Shown piece by piece: positions 17,724 through 26,866 of a stretch of DNA of 64,000 nucleotides. The notes below the pieces were generated by a model. That model was not told the origin of the DNA. It worked only from the letters and a program-made list of their open reading frames with translations, and did not search any database. The DNA lies in the NCBI RefSeq assembly GCF_026735165.1, contig NZ_JAPQES010000002.1, forward strand, positions 469,567 to 533,566, in the 5' to 3' direction. Made by a program: the position numbers and the translations under genes. Within the stretch, counting starts at the first letter, position 1. The number at the start of each line of letters is the position of its first letter. The DNA is from Clostridium ganghwense. Its GTDB lineage: Bacteria; Bacillota; Clostridia; Clostridiales; Clostridiaceae.

Positions 17724-20372
17724 TTATTTTGCTTCATACCAATTTTGTCCAGTATTCATATCTACATCCAAAGGTACAGATAGTTCTATAACATTCTCCA
17801 TTTTATCTTTAACAATATTTTTAACCTCTTCAAGTTCGTCTTCATAAACATTTAGAATTAATTCATCATGTACTTGAAGTATAAGCGTAGTTTTTAAATT
17901 TCTATTTTTAAGTTCCTTATAAACATTTATCATAGCAAGTTTAATAATATCAGCAGCACTTCCTTGGATAGGAGTATTCATAGCAAGTCTTTCTCCAAGT
18001 GATTTAATAATTTTATTTTTAGATTGAATTTCTGATATAAATCTTCTTCTATTCATTATAGTAGTAACAAAACCATCTTTCTCTGCCTTATTTATGATAT
18101 TATTTATAAACTCTTTAACCTTAGGATATCTTTCAAAATAAGCGTCTATATATTGCTTAGCTTCTTTTCTTGAAACCTTTATATCTTTGGCTAGACTAAA
18201 GGCACCTATACCATATACTATACCAAAGTTTACTGCTTTTGCATTACTTCTCATTAGCGATGTAACCTCTTCCATAGGTACTTTAAAAACCTCTGAAGCA
18301 GTTTTGGTATGAATATCACTATGATGTTTAAAAGCATCTATTAAATTCTCATCGTCTGCAATATGTGCAAGAACTCTAAGTTCAATTTGAGAATAGTCCG
18401 CAGAAAATAGTAATGATTTTTCATTGTTAGGCACAAATACCTTTCTAATTTCTCTTCCCATTTCATATTTTATAGGTATATTCTGAAGATTTGGTTCTGT
18501 ACTAGATAATCTTCCTGTAGTGGTTACTGTTTGATTGAAACTAGAATGTATTTTTCCATCTTCATCAATTACATTTTTTAATCCTTCTACATAAGTTGAA
18601 TTAAGCTTAGTAATTTGTCTGTATTCAATAATTTTAGAAATTATAGGGTGTTTATCTTCTAGCTTTTCAAGAACTTCCGCATTAGTTGAATATCCTGTTT
18701 TTGTCTTTTTAATTACAGGTAAATCTAACTTTTCAAAAAGAATTTTACCTAATTGCTTTGGAGATTTTATATTAAATTCTTCATCAGCAAATTCATATAT
18801 TTCTTTTTCTAAAGACTCTATTTCTATTTTGAATTTCTTTCCAAGTTCAACAAGTTTATCTCTATCTACCTTAAATCCCTTACACTCCATCGAAGCTAAA
18901 ATTTCTACAAGCGGAAGCTCTATTTCGTATAATAATTCTTCCATATGAAGGTTTTTTATTTCTTTTTCTAATTCTTCATAAATTGATTTAATGTAATAAG
19001 TCTCTTTTACCTTTATTTCTTCTTCATCACCTGTAATAGATTTTTTCAATTTAGCTTCTATCATCTCTTTTAATATGTAGTCTTTGCTAGCAGGTTGTAT
19101 TAAGTATGCAGCAATTTTTGTATCAAACTTAATTCCTTTAACTTGTATGTTATACTTATTTAAAACTACATAAGCCATTTTCACATCATGACATACCTTT
19201 TCTATTGTTTCATCTTGGAATATCTTACTTAAAAGTTCTACTGTTTCATCTCTATTTTCATTATATATTTCATCTACATAAACAATATATACTTTTTCAT
19301 TTAACCTTATGTATATCTTATCAAATCTAACCTTTGAATATGTACTTTGATCTAAAAATTCAAATTTAAAATAAATCTTTTCATGAATATCTTCTAATAA
19401 ATTAGATAACTCTTCTAATGTTTTAATATTTTCAAAATCAACTTTTATATCTTCAATTTCCTCTTCTACTCCATTGTCACTATCCTGTTGTTCTTCCCCC
19501 GATTCATCCTTAAACTTATCTAAAAGAGATTTAAATTGAAGTTTTTCAAATAATTGTTTTACTCCATCAATATCATACGCTTCTTTAGATTTTATCTCGT
19601 CAAGATCAATATCTATAGGGACATCTGTCATTATAGTTGCAAGCTTTTTACTAAAAATAGCCTGTTCACTATACTCTTTTAAGTTTTCTTTCATCTTCTT
19701 TCCGCTAATATTATCTATGTTCTGAAGCACATTCTCTACACTTCCATATTCCTTAATAAGCTTATATGCAGTCTTAACTCCTATTCCAGGAACTCCAGGT
19801 ATATTATCGGATTTATCTCCCATTAACCCTTTTACGTCAATAAATTGTTTTGGAGTAACTCCCTGCTCTTCTATCATCCTATTTTTATCGTAAATTTCCT
19901 TTTCACTCATTCCTTTTTTATTAATAACTACCTTTACATTGTCCGTTGCAAGTTGAAGAGCATCTTTATCTCCTGTAACAATATAAACTTCTATGTCCTT
20001 CTCTTCTGCAAATACAGAAAGGGTTCCTATTAAATCATCCGCCTCAAACCCATCTATTTCAAATATATTTATAGCAAGCTTTTCTAATAACTCTTTAACT
20101 ATTGGAAATTGCTCGTTAAGTTCTGATGGCATTTTTTCTCTGCCAGCCTTATATTCTTCAAATTCTTTATGTCTAAAAGTAGGCGCTTTTTTATCAAAAG
20201 CAGTTACTATGTAATCAGGATTTATTTCTTCCTTCATTTTTAAAAGCATCTTTACAAAACCATATATTGCATTTGTGTGAATTCCCTCTGAATTTGTAAA
20301 TTGTGGTAGTGCAAAAAACGCTCTATACATAAGGCTGTGCCCATCTAATATCAATAATCTTTTTCTATTCAT
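17724..20372 (-). CDS. polA: DNA polymerase I, proofreading site degenerate
   Basis: An 882-residue Pol I for Okazaki-fragment processing and repair synthesis. The N-terminal 5'-3' exonuclease domain (about 1-290) is intact (LDGHSLMYRAFFA; GDKSDNIPGVPGIGVKTA). The central 3'-5' exonuclease-like domain (about 310-470) lacks the first catalytic DxE: the equivalent strand reads KFEFLDQ. Proofreading is therefore predicted to be absent, as in other Gram-positive Pol I enzymes. Polymerase motifs A (SADYSQIELRVLAHIADDE), B (RSNAKAVNFGIVYGIG) and C (QVHDELI) are present. The frame opens at 20384, but GGAGG within it sets the ATG at 20372 as the start. It is the first gene of polA-coaE-SLT. Confidence 0.96.
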   Translation of the reverse strand: MNRKRLLILDGHSLMYRAFFALPQFTNSEGIHTNAIYGFVKMLLKMKEEINPDYIVTAFDKKAPTFRHKEFEEYKAGREKMPSELNEQFPIVKELLEKLAINIFEIDGFEADDLIGTLSVFAEEKDIEVYIVTGDKDALQLATDNVKVVINKKGMSEKEIYDKNRMIEEQGVTPKQFIDVKGLMGDKSDNIPGVPGIGVKTAYKLIKEYGSVENVLQNIDNISGKKMKENLKEYSEQAIFSKKLATIMTDVPIDIDLDEIKSKEAYDIDGVKQLFEKLQFKSLLDKFKDESGEEQQDSDNGVEEEIEDIKVDFENIKTLEELSNLLEDIHEKIYFKFEFLDQSTYSKVRFDKIYIRLNEKVYIVYVDEIYNENRDETVELLSKIFQDETIEKVCHDVKMAYVVLNKYNIQVKGIKFDTKIAAYLIQPASKDYILKEMIEAKLKKSITGDEEEIKVKETYYIKSIYEELEKEIKNLHMEELLYEIELPLVEILASMECKGFKVDRDKLVELGKKFKIEIESLEKEIYEFADEEFNIKSPKQLGKILFEKLDLPVIKKTKTGYSTNAEVLEKLEDKHPIISKIIEYRQITKLNSTYVEGLKNVIDEDGKIHSSFNQTVTTTGRLSSTEPNLQNIPIKYEMGREIRKVFVPNNEKSLLFSADYSQIELRVLAHIADDENLIDAFKHHSDIHTKTASEVFKVPMEEVTSLMRSNAKAVNFGIVYGIGAFSLAKDIKVSRKEAKQYIDAYFERYPKVKEFINNIINKAEKDGFVTTIMNRRRFISEIQSKNKIIKSLGERLAMNTPIQGSAADIIKLAMINVYKELKNRNLKTTLILQVHDELILNVYEDELEEVKNIVKDKMENVIELSVPLDVDMNTGQNWYEAK

Positions 20373-20524
20373 AAATACCTCCATAATTAAGTTACATATT
20401 CAAATCATTCCTTTGTAACCTTACTATATCTAGTTTACTCATTTTGAACATTTATATCAACAAAAATAGTTAAATAATACTTTCATAATTAATTATTATA
20501 TTCTACAAAAGCATATAATATAAA

Positions 20525-20554
20525 TTGATATGCTTTATATACATCTGCTAGAAT
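20525..20554 (+). promoter_or_regulatory. Putative promoter for the AIM24-family gene
   Basis: TTGATA (20525-20530) and TAGAAT (20549-20554) are spaced by 18 bases, 30 bases ahead of the ATG. Confidence 0.5.
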
Positions 20555-20583
20555 ATTAATATATTTAAGTAGGAGGAGATAAT

Positions 20584-21378
20584 ATGAGTGCACATGATAT
20601 TGACTATAAATTATACGGAGATGATATGCAATTTGTAGAAATTGAATTAGATCCAAATGAAAGTGTTATAGCTGAAGCTGGAGCAATGATGATGATGTCA
20701 TCAAGTATTCAAATGGATACAATTTTTGGTGATGGATCTAAGCAAAGCGGCGGCGGATTTATGAACAAGCTTTTTGGTGCAGGCAAAAGAATTCTTACAG
20801 GTGAAAGTTTGTTTATGACTGTATTTACAAATGGAGGCCATGGAAAGCAGCATGTAAGCTTTGCTTCACCTTATCCTGGTAAAATCATACCTATGGACTT
20901 AAGTGAACTTGACGGAAAAATAATATGTCAAAAAGATGCATTCCTATGTGCTGCAAAAGGAGTTTCTGTAGGAATAGATTTTAAACGAAAACTTGGTGTA
21001 GGTTTCTTTGGTGGTGAAGGCTTTATCCTTCAAAAATTAGAAGGAGATGGGATGGCATTTGTCCATGCTGGAGGTACGATAATAAAGAAAAATTTAATGC
21101 CAGGTGAAACATTAAAAATTGACACTGGATGCCTTGTTGCTATGACAAAAGATGTACACTATGATATTGAATTTGTAGGTGGAGTAAAATCTGCATTTTT
21201 CGGCGGAGAAGGTTTATTCTTTGCAACTGTAAGAGGACCTGGTTCTGTATGGGTTCAATCTCTTCCATTCAGCAGACTCGCTGATAGAATTTTTGCTGCA
21301 GCTCCTCAAACTGCTGGAAAACGAGTTGGAGAAGGTAGTGCTTTGGGACTTCTTGGCGACATTTTTGATGGAGAATAG
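20584..21378 (+). CDS. AIM24/TIGR00266-family protein
   Basis: A 264-residue soluble protein of the AIM24 family, recognised by repeated Gly-rich beta segments ([52 protein letters not shown]) that build a TRAP-like beta fold. The yeast member Aim24 helps maintain mitochondrial inner-membrane organisation; no bacterial function is established. No signal peptide or catalytic motif is visible. TAGGAGGAG precedes the ATG, and the gene has its own promoter and a shared bidirectional terminator, so it is a single-gene unit. Confidence 0.88.
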   Translation: MSAHDIDYKLYGDDMQFVEIELDPNESVIAEAGAMMMMSSSIQMDTIFGDGSKQSGGGFMNKLFGAGKRILTGESLFMTVFTNGGHGKQHVSFASPYPGKIIPMDLSELDGKIICQKDAFLCAAKGVSVGIDFKRKLGVGFFGGEGFILQKLEGDGMAFVHAGGTIIKKNLMPGETLKIDTGCLVAMTKDVHYDIEFVGGVKSAFFGGEGLFFATVRGPGSVWVQSLPFSRLADRIFAAAPQTAGKRVGEGSALGLLGDIFDGE

Positions 21379-21394
21379 ATTTTATTATATGTAT

Positions 21395-21419
21395 AAAAAG
21401 GTCCATTGGACCTTTTTTT
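21395..21419. terminator. Bidirectional terminator between AIM24 and YibE/F genes
   Basis: A 10-base stem pairs 21395-21404 with 21408-21417 around a 3-base loop. Five A precede it and seven T follow, so it serves both converging genes. Confidence 0.88.
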
Positions 21420-22567
21420 CATATGTCTAAGCTCTTTTCTATTTCTCTTTTTCTTAACATTCCTGAAGCTAAAACAGTTATTGGTATAGAAGCTATTAAT
21501 CCTATACTTCCTGACAAAGCCCTTACAACTTCTGTTGCAATAATATTTTGATTGATTATGTCAATAAAAGAAACCTTATATGCTATCAATAATATTACAG
21601 ATTGCAGTGAAGCTCCTACATATGCTAGAATCAGTGTATTTGACATAGTTCCCATGATATCATGCCCAACACTCATTCCTGCCTTCATAAGTGAAGCTGT
21701 GCTAATATTAGGATTGGCATCATCTATTTCATTCATTGCAGAAGCAATAGACATACTAATATCCATTATAGCTCCTAATGCTCCCATTAAAATTGCTGCA
21801 AATAAAAGTCCTTTATAGTCAAATTTAATATTTTGTGGAATATACATTAGCATTTGACTTTCTTCTGTCCCATAACCACTAAGCTTAGTTAAATCTCCTA
21901 CTATTTTCGCTATTACTCCTGCTATTGCTACTCCACAACTTGTCCCAATAATTGAAGCAACTGTTTTTCTGTTACTTCCACTTACAACTAACAATGTAAA
22001 GATGATAATACCTACAGACATTACTACAGAAGTCTTTATAGGATCATATCCTCTAAGTAATAATGTTGGAAGTAACTTTAAAATTGCTAGTACTGTTACT
22101 CCTAAAGTAAAAATAGATTTAAGCCCTTTAATCCCTCCAATTAATATCATTAAAACCACAAAACCCAAAACTAAATATAATAAATATTTATCTCTTGCAT
22201 ATTCGTACATATAAGCTTTTACTATATTACCGTCTGTCTCCTCTATAGAAATTAATATTTCATCTCCTTTATGTAATAAAAAATCATTTGACATGGAAGT
22301 ATCTACAGAATTTAAAATTATGATACTTTCCCCTTTATGATTTCCTGTATTTATGAGCACCTTAACTTGTTGTTCTTTTATTCCTCCTTCGTTTTCTGCT
22401 TTACTAATGTTTTTTTCATTAGTAGTTATTATATCTGTAACGGTAGCTTTAATTCCATCTATTGATTTACTATTGTCAATTTCATCTGCTAAAACTGTTA
22501 CCCCATTGAGAAAAAAAATTAATGATAATACACAAATAAAAAATTTTATTTTTTCTTTAGAAAACAA
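21419..22567 (-). CDS. YibE/F-family multipass membrane protein
   Basis: A 382-residue protein with an N-terminal signal or anchor segment (about 7-27) and an extracytoplasmic beta-rich region (about 28-120). A C-terminal block of about seven membrane helices includes VGHDIMGTMSNTLILAYVGAS, typical of the YibE/F family. No transport substrate or enzymatic role is established for this family. The start is a TTG at 22567, supported by AAAGGAGGGATAGGGAG directly upstream. It is monocistronic and converges on the AIM24 gene. Confidence 0.85.
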   Translation of the reverse strand: MFSKEKIKFFICVLSLIFFLNGVTVLADEIDNSKSIDGIKATVTDIITTNEKNISKAENEGGIKEQQVKVLINTGNHKGESIIILNSVDTSMSNDFLLHKGDEILISIEETDGNIVKAYMYEYARDKYLLYLVLGFVVLMILIGGIKGLKSIFTLGVTVLAILKLLPTLLLRGYDPIKTSVVMSVGIIIFTLLVVSGSNRKTVASIIGTSCGVAIAGVIAKIVGDLTKLSGYGTEESQMLMYIPQNIKFDYKGLLFAAILMGALGAIMDISMSIASAMNEIDDANPNISTASLMKAGMSVGHDIMGTMSNTLILAYVGASLQSVILLIAYKVSFIDIINQNIIATEVVRALSGSIGLIASIPITVLASGMLRKREIEKSLDI

Positions 22568-22695
22568 CTCCCTATCCCTCCTTTATACTGTCTTTAATTA
22601 ATTTTAACTCATATGTAATTATTTGTAAATATTTACCATGTAAGTAGTTTATAAATTATTTTTGTGAAATTTGCCCAAAATTTATTATAAAACCC

Positions 22696-22727
22696 TTGAC
22701 ACATTATATATATCATGATATTATAAT
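22696..22727 (+). promoter_or_regulatory. Promoter for tRNA-Leu(CAA)
   Basis: A consensus TTGACA lies at 22696-22701. TATTAT at 22719-22724 follows after 17 bases; the overlapping TATAAT at 22722-22727 would be 20 bases away and is less likely. The tRNA starts at 22739. Confidence 0.7.
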
Positions 22728-22738
22728 ATACGTTCCAT

Positions 22739-22825
22739 GCCGAAGTGGTGGAATTGGCAGACGCAACGGACTCAAAATCCGTCGCTGGCAACAGCGTGCG
22801 GGTTCAAGTCCCGCCTTCGGCACCA
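22739..22825 (+). tRNA. tRNA-Leu, anticodon CAA, CCA encoded
   Basis: A class II tRNA with acceptor stem GCCGAAG/CTTCGGC, a long variable arm, the T-loop GTTCAAGTC and a genomic CCA at 22823-22825. The anticodon stem ACGGA/TCCGT closes the loop CTCAAAA, giving anticodon CAA at 22773-22775, which reads UUG. The open frames that cross this locus on both strands are artefacts of the tRNA sequence. Confidence 0.96.
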
Positions 22826-22841
22826 AGAGTATCAATGGGTT

Positions 22842-22876
22842 AAGGACTTTGGATGTTTTATCCAAAGTCCTTTTTT
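22842..22876 (+). terminator. Terminator after tRNA-Leu(CAA)
   Basis: A perfect 13-base stem pairs 22842-22854 with 22860-22872 around a 5-base loop and is followed by a run of T. Confidence 0.88.
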
Positions 22877-22995
22877 CGTGTCTATGTCCTCCTAATGTCC
22901 TCCAAAAAATAAAATAAATTAAAATTCTTAGTAACATATTAAAATAGCTCTTCTATTTAGCACTTATTTTTCAAGAAATGTTTTCTATAAAAAGC

Positions 22996-23031
22996 AAAAC
23001 TTCTTAAGTTCTAAAATTCTTAAGAAGTTTT
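22996..23031 (-). terminator. Terminator after the 23107-23733 gene
   Basis: A 13-base perfect stem pairs 22996-23008 with 23019-23031 around a 10-base loop. On the minus strand it is followed by a modest U-rich run. The surrounding 280 bases between the tRNA and the next gene hold nothing else except a direct repeat described under findings. Confidence 0.65.
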
Positions 23032-23106
23032 ATTTCTAAATATTTATGTTTTCAATTCCTAATATTCGATTTAAGATTTTCAATAATCCCAACAAAATAA
23101 TAAATA

Positions 23107-23733
23107 CTATCTTTTTAAATACCTATTAAATAGTTTTTTCACAACACCATCTTTAATTAATTTTGTAGCTGCTACTTCTCCAATAGCCAGTTTTATAAAA
23201 GATTCTAATATATTTCTTTTATCTATGTACTGTTTAATATTTTCCATTTTTTCTTTTTTGATTTGCTCTTCCTCTATATCTTTTAAAACTTTTAAAGATA
23301 TATGGTACATTATATCTTTAGGTTTATCTTTATCAATATCTTTTGAAAAAGCTTTTATAATAATCAGAGTAAGTACTACAAGAAATATAGTAGAAACCCA
23401 AATATTTTCTTTAAAATTCCAAACTTTTACTGCATTAAAATATACGTTAAAATATAAGGAAAACATAGCAGCAATAATTGAAATAAAAAGCATAATATCA
23501 TAATTAGAAGCTGCTCCATTATATCTTCCTAACCTTTTCTCAAGCTGTATCTTTTCTATTTTTATATCTATTTGATTGTTTTTAATTTTTTCAGTATAGC
23601 ACTCTTTTATTTGAGTATACACTTCACTTAATCCCATATATTCTTTAGTTTTATCTTCACTATGAATATATTTATTAAATTCTTCTAAACATTCTTCCAA
23701 TTGAGTTTTCTTTGTTTTTTTCTTTTTAAACAT
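23107..23733 (-). CDS. Unassigned membrane protein with lysine-rich ends
   Basis: A 208-residue protein with a highly basic N terminus (KKKKTKKTQ) and a helical Glu/Lys-rich region to about residue 75. Two adjacent transmembrane segments follow (about 80-98 and 112-130), then a charged C-terminal helical region. I recognise no family. GAGGTG precedes the ATG. It lies on the far side of tRNA-Leu(CAA) in a run of short genes of unknown function. Confidence 0.6.
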   Translation of the reverse strand: MFKKKKTKKTQLEECLEEFNKYIHSEDKTKEYMGLSEVYTQIKECYTEKIKNNQIDIKIEKIQLEKRLGRYNGAASNYDIMLFISIIAAMFSLYFNVYFNAVKVWNFKENIWVSTIFLVVLTLIIIKAFSKDIDKDKPKDIMYHISLKVLKDIEEEQIKKEKMENIKQYIDKRNILESFIKLAIGEVAATKLIKDGVVKKLFNRYLKR

Positions 23734-23795
23734 ATTTGCACCTCATATATTTTGTCATAAATCATATTCAACTATTGCTATATGCTTGTATCTTT

Positions 23796-24269
23796 TCACA
23801 CCTTATGCCCTCCAGAATTCCTTAGAGTTTCATAATATTTTCTTAGAAATTCATAATCCATTTCCCCATTACTGATTCTATATATAAAACTATCTAATTG
23901 TTTATCATAAACAGTTACATAGATAGCAGTCCTCATATTAATAGTTATATGTATTAATCTCGTGCCCTTTGTTATGTCAATAAAATAATAACCATACTCT
24001 TTAAAATCTTCTCTACTACTTTCACTATAAGATTTTCCAAATACTTTTTTGAATCTATACTTCTTTAAAAAAGTATTTAGCTCTTCTATCTTTTCTTTAT
24101 TCTTGACTAAAATCCTTTCATTTTTTGTTTGAATTTCTACCTTATCAGCATTGTTAAAATCTATTTTAACAATATCATCTATTCTATATTCCTTAATGTG
24201 ATAGCTATATAAATATATAGCTAATAATATAAATATTACGCTAAATACTTTTTTACTAAGTTTGTCCAT
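23796..24269 (-). CDS. Unassigned membrane-anchored protein
   Basis: A 157-residue protein with one N-terminal transmembrane segment (about residues 8-24) and an extracytoplasmic alpha/beta domain of about 130 residues. The domain has alternating strands such as VEIQTKNERILVKN and THITINMRT-like segments. No catalytic motif or family is recognised. AAAGGTGG precedes the ATG. It has a layout similar to the protein encoded at 42919-43401 (anchor plus a small domain), but I cannot claim homology. Confidence 0.6.
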   Translation of the reverse strand: MDKLSKKVFSVIFILLAIYLYSYHIKEYRIDDIVKIDFNNADKVEIQTKNERILVKNKEKIEELNTFLKKYRFKKVFGKSYSESSREDFKEYGYYFIDITKGTRLIHITINMRTAIYVTVYDKQLDSFIYRISNGEMDYEFLRKYYETLRNSGGHKV

Positions 24270-24475
24270 CTTTTTTATCCACCTTTAATATGAAATTTGT
24301 TCATTGTCTAAACATCACTAATTTTATTATGATTTTTCTTAGATTAAATACCGCTTAATCTCCCTATACATATAATACCATTTAAATACATACCAAACAA
24401 TTAAGTAATAAAAAAGAAGAGATGTCATACACCCCTTCATTCTTCTTTATATATTCTTATAAAAACAATACCCTT

Positions 24476-24778
24476 TTATTTTTTCTGTATTTTAGTATTC
24501 TGCTGCATATTATTTATAGTACTTAGAATGTCATGCATAAAATTACTGCCTCTACTTATTAATAATCCTGTAAGTATTAATCCTAAAAAAGGTGTCCTTA
24601 AAGGCATTCCTATGATACTCATCAAATCCACCCCACTTGCTGTTGTTAATAGTATACCTAGAGCAATTACACCAAGTCTATCGCCCCACTTAGGTAGCTT
24701 ATATGGAACTGCCAATTTAATAGTTTCCCATATAGATTCACAAATCATAGATAAAAATATTAATCCTATCCCATTCAT
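24476..24778 (-). CDS. Small holin-like membrane protein
   Basis: A 100-residue protein with about three hydrophobic segments and the segment DLMSIIGMPLRTPFLGLILT, followed by SRGSNFMHDILSTIN and a polar tail. This pattern resembles small holin-like proteins seen in clostridial phages and bacteriocin regions. The frame opens at a GTG at 24787, but AGGTGG five bases before the ATG at 24778 favours that start. No endolysin lies next to it, so a lytic role is not supported by context. Confidence 0.6.
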   Translation of the reverse strand: MNGIGLIFLSMICESIWETIKLAVPYKLPKWGDRLGVIALGILLTTASGVDLMSIIGMPLRTPFLGLILTGLLISRGSNFMHDILSTINNMQQNTKIQKK

Positions 24779-24822
24779 ATTTTCCACCTATCCCCTATAT
24801 ACTTATATGTGTAAGAATACAA

Positions 24823-25077
24823 TTAAAGATCCATGATTTCTATTCTTTTAACAAACAAAAAAATATTATTTCTATTATCAATCATTCTTTCGATTATTTT
24901 GTACTTGACAAATTCTTTATTTTCTCCTACCTTTAAAAAAGTATCTGCTTTAATGAGTAAATCTTTTCTTACGTTATCCCTTAATAATTCTACTTTTTCT
25001 CCATCCACAAGAAAAATTTTGTTATAATTATCCTTAATATACTTGCTTATGTCTCTTGTATTAAACAAGCTTTTCAT
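24823..25077 (-). CDS. Unassigned 84-residue basic/acidic protein
   Basis: A small charged protein without membrane segment, Cys motif or recognised domain; alternating short strands are predicted by eye. GGGGGATAGGA precedes the ATG, supporting real translation. It lies 45 bases upstream of the holin-like gene on the same strand and may be cotranscribed with it. Possibly part of the same accessory patch. Confidence 0.5.
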   Translation of the reverse strand: MKSLFNTRDISKYIKDNYNKIFLVDGEKVELLRDNVRKDLLIKADTFLKVGENKEFVKYKIIERMIDNRNNIFLFVKRIEIMDL

Positions 25078-25205
25078 ATAAATCCTATCCCCCTTATAAT
25101 TTCCCCTTATTTTTTATATTCACATAAAGATTTTTTTATTCTATAATTTTAAATTTAAGTAACAAAAATTTTTAACTCCATATATTTAAAAATAAATTTG
25201 TACAA

Positions 25206-25236
25206 ACAAAAAGGATGGCTTTCACCATCCCTTTTT
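25206..25236 (-). terminator. Terminator after the M24 peptidase gene
   Basis: GGATGG (25213-25218) pairs with CCATCC (25225-25230) around a 6-base loop, extended by flanking A and T runs with one bulge. It lies just past the stop at 25243. Confidence 0.78.
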
Positions 25237-25242
25237 AGATTT

Positions 25243-26322
25243 TCATTCAATTATTTGCAGTTCCTTTGGATATTTATTTAAAACCTCACATCCATCTTTA
25301 GTTACCACTACTAAATCTTCTATTCTCACTCCAAGATTTTCGTTAATATATATACCTGGCTCAATTGAAAAAATCATACCTTCTTCTACACACATTTCAT
25401 TTACTCCACCTACATCTGGGAATTCATGAACATCAATTCCAATATTATGCCCTGTTCTATGTGTAAAGTATTTTCCATATCCCGCTTTTTCTATAACCTG
25501 TCTAGCCGTTCTATCTATGTCACAAAACCTAACACCTGGTTTCACAGCCTGAATAGCTTTCAAATTAGCTTCTAATACTATGTTGTATATCTTCTTACTT
25601 TCTTCCGAAGCTTGTTTATAAAATACAGTTCTAGTCATATCTGAACAATAATTATTTGTTCTACCACCAATATCTAAAATTATACTGTCCCCAACTTTTA
25701 ATTTACTATTATCTGAACTGTGATGAGGCTCTGCAGCATTAAAACCATAGGCTATAAGTGGATAAAATGAAAAACTATCTGTTCCATATTTTTCATATAT
25801 ATCTCCTAGCAATTTGCAAGCTTTCTTCTCTGTATATTGTTTAGGAATAACTTTTCTTATCAAATCGTTCATAGCTATATCATTGATTCTTGAAGCTTCT
25901 CTCATAAGGTCGATTTCTTCACTATCTTTTATCATTCTTACCCTATCAACTATAGGTGAACCATTTACAAATTTAATTCCTTGTTTCTTTCCCATAAGAT
26001 TAATCAAAAAATGTGATGGCCATTCTTTATCTATTCCCAAAGATTTATTTTCTTCTACTTCAGAAGCTAATAACTCTATTGGATCCTCTGAATCACTGTA
26101 TATTTGCAATTCAACTCCTAAATCTTCATTTATTGGGAAAAGTTCATTTATGAATAATTTTTTATCGCCTTTAGTATTTATGTACAAAGCTAAAAGTCTT
26201 TCCCCTGGTTCTATCCATTTCCCTGTAATATAAAATATTGATGCAGTGGAAGTTATTATTATTTGCTCTAGATTATTTTCCTTCATATTAAATATAATTC
26301 TTTCTAATCTTTTATTTTTCAC
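25243..26322 (-). CDS. M24-family Xaa-Pro peptidase
   Basis: A 359-residue metallopeptidase of the Xaa-Pro dipeptidase/aminopeptidase family, removing N-terminal residues before proline in the cytoplasm. An N-terminal creatinase-like domain (about 1-130) precedes the pita-bread catalytic domain. The five metal ligands can be traced: Asp in ILDIGG, Asp in CSDMTRT, His in HRTGHNIGIDVHE, Glu in SIEPG and Glu in VRIEDLV. The start is a GTG at 26322 with GGAGGAG upstream. It is monocistronic and has a terminator. Confidence 0.92.
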   Translation of the reverse strand: MKNKRLERIIFNMKENNLEQIIITSTASIFYITGKWIEPGERLLALYINTKGDKKLFINELFPINEDLGVELQIYSDSEDPIELLASEVEENKSLGIDKEWPSHFLINLMGKKQGIKFVNGSPIVDRVRMIKDSEEIDLMREASRINDIAMNDLIRKVIPKQYTEKKACKLLGDIYEKYGTDSFSFYPLIAYGFNAAEPHHSSDNSKLKVGDSIILDIGGRTNNYCSDMTRTVFYKQASEESKKIYNIVLEANLKAIQAVKPGVRFCDIDRTARQVIEKAGYGKYFTHRTGHNIGIDVHEFPDVGGVNEMCVEEGMIFSIEPGIYINENLGVRIEDLVVVTKDGCEVLNKYPKELQIIE

Positions 26323-26382
26323 TTTCTACTCCTCCTTTGTCTTAAAGATTATTTCTACATCTATTTTATAAATCCTTCAAAA

Positions 26383-26419
26383 TAAAAAGAGCTGTAATCT
26401 TTTGACTACAACCCTTTTT
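26383..26419 (-). terminator. Imperfect hairpin after the 45-residue gene
   Basis: AAAAAG at the left arm and CTTTTT at the right arm pair with a mismatched stem around TGTA/TACA. It is a weak terminator candidate just past the stop at 26423. Confidence 0.4.
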
Positions 26420-26422
26420 GCT

Positions 26423-26560
26423 TTAATCTATTGACTCTCCTTGAAAATTTGTATATTGAGGATCATTTTTTCTACTTCTAGCTGGCCTATCTGCCGGCTT
26501 AATCCCATCCTGTTTTTGTCCTTTTTTATGAGCTTCACCTTTAAGCATCGGCTTTCTCAT
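26423..26560 (-). CDS. 45-residue hydrophilic protein
   Basis: A short gene encoding a strongly hydrophilic protein (MRKPMLKGEAHKKGQKQDG..., ending QYTNFQGESID), rich in Lys, Gln, Asp and Pro, with no membrane segment. GGGGAG precedes the ATG at 26560 and there is a TAA at 26425-26423. The composition recalls minor spore-core proteins, but I cannot assign it to a named SASP family. It is followed upstream by two other tiny genes on the same strand, each with a good ribosome site. Confidence 0.65.
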   Translation of the reverse strand: MRKPMLKGEAHKKGQKQDGIKPADRPARSRKNDPQYTNFQGESID

Positions 26561-26602
26561 TTTAACTCCCCTTTCTGGGATTAATTTAAATAAATTATTT
26601 TA

Positions 26603-26791
26603 TTATTTATCATACTTTGTAAGTAGTTGTTGAAGTTTTTGAGCTTGCATAGCTGATTCTTCTGCAAAATCTTTAAATACTCTATTTACTTCACTGTTAT
26701 CTACTTGTTTAGCATATTCTTCATAATCTCTAACACTCTCTTGAACATCTAGTAACTTTTGTTTTATCATATCTTTAGTGTTTAATTGCAT
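26603..26791 (-). CDS. 62-residue helical protein, ferritin/CotF-like half
   Basis: A small all-helical protein that looks like a two-helix hairpin (SVRDYEEYAKQV turn NSEVNRVFKDFAEESAMQAQ). The pattern of Tyr, Ala and acidic residues resembles the first helix pair of the CotF-like protein at 38735-39211. GAGAGGAG precedes the ATG. A spore or stress role is an inference from this resemblance. Confidence 0.6.
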   Translation of the reverse strand: MQLNTKDMIKQKLLDVQESVRDYEEYAKQVDNSEVNRVFKDFAEESAMQAQKLQQLLTKYDK

Positions 26792-26866
26792 AATATCACT
26801 CCTCTCAGCTTTAATATTTCCTAAATAAAAAAATCTTATACTAACAAAAGATTCAATCTATATCTT

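Noticed and set aside
22696..22937. Open frames crossing tRNA-Leu(CAA) on both strands
   Set aside because: They are translations of the tRNA and its terminator and lack ribosome sites; this type of spurious ORF recurs at tRNA-Leu genes.
24476..25077. Prophage lysis module
   Set aside because: Only one holin-like gene and one unassigned gene are present; no endolysin, integrase or structural gene lies nearby, and the amidase at 41974 is 17 kb away.
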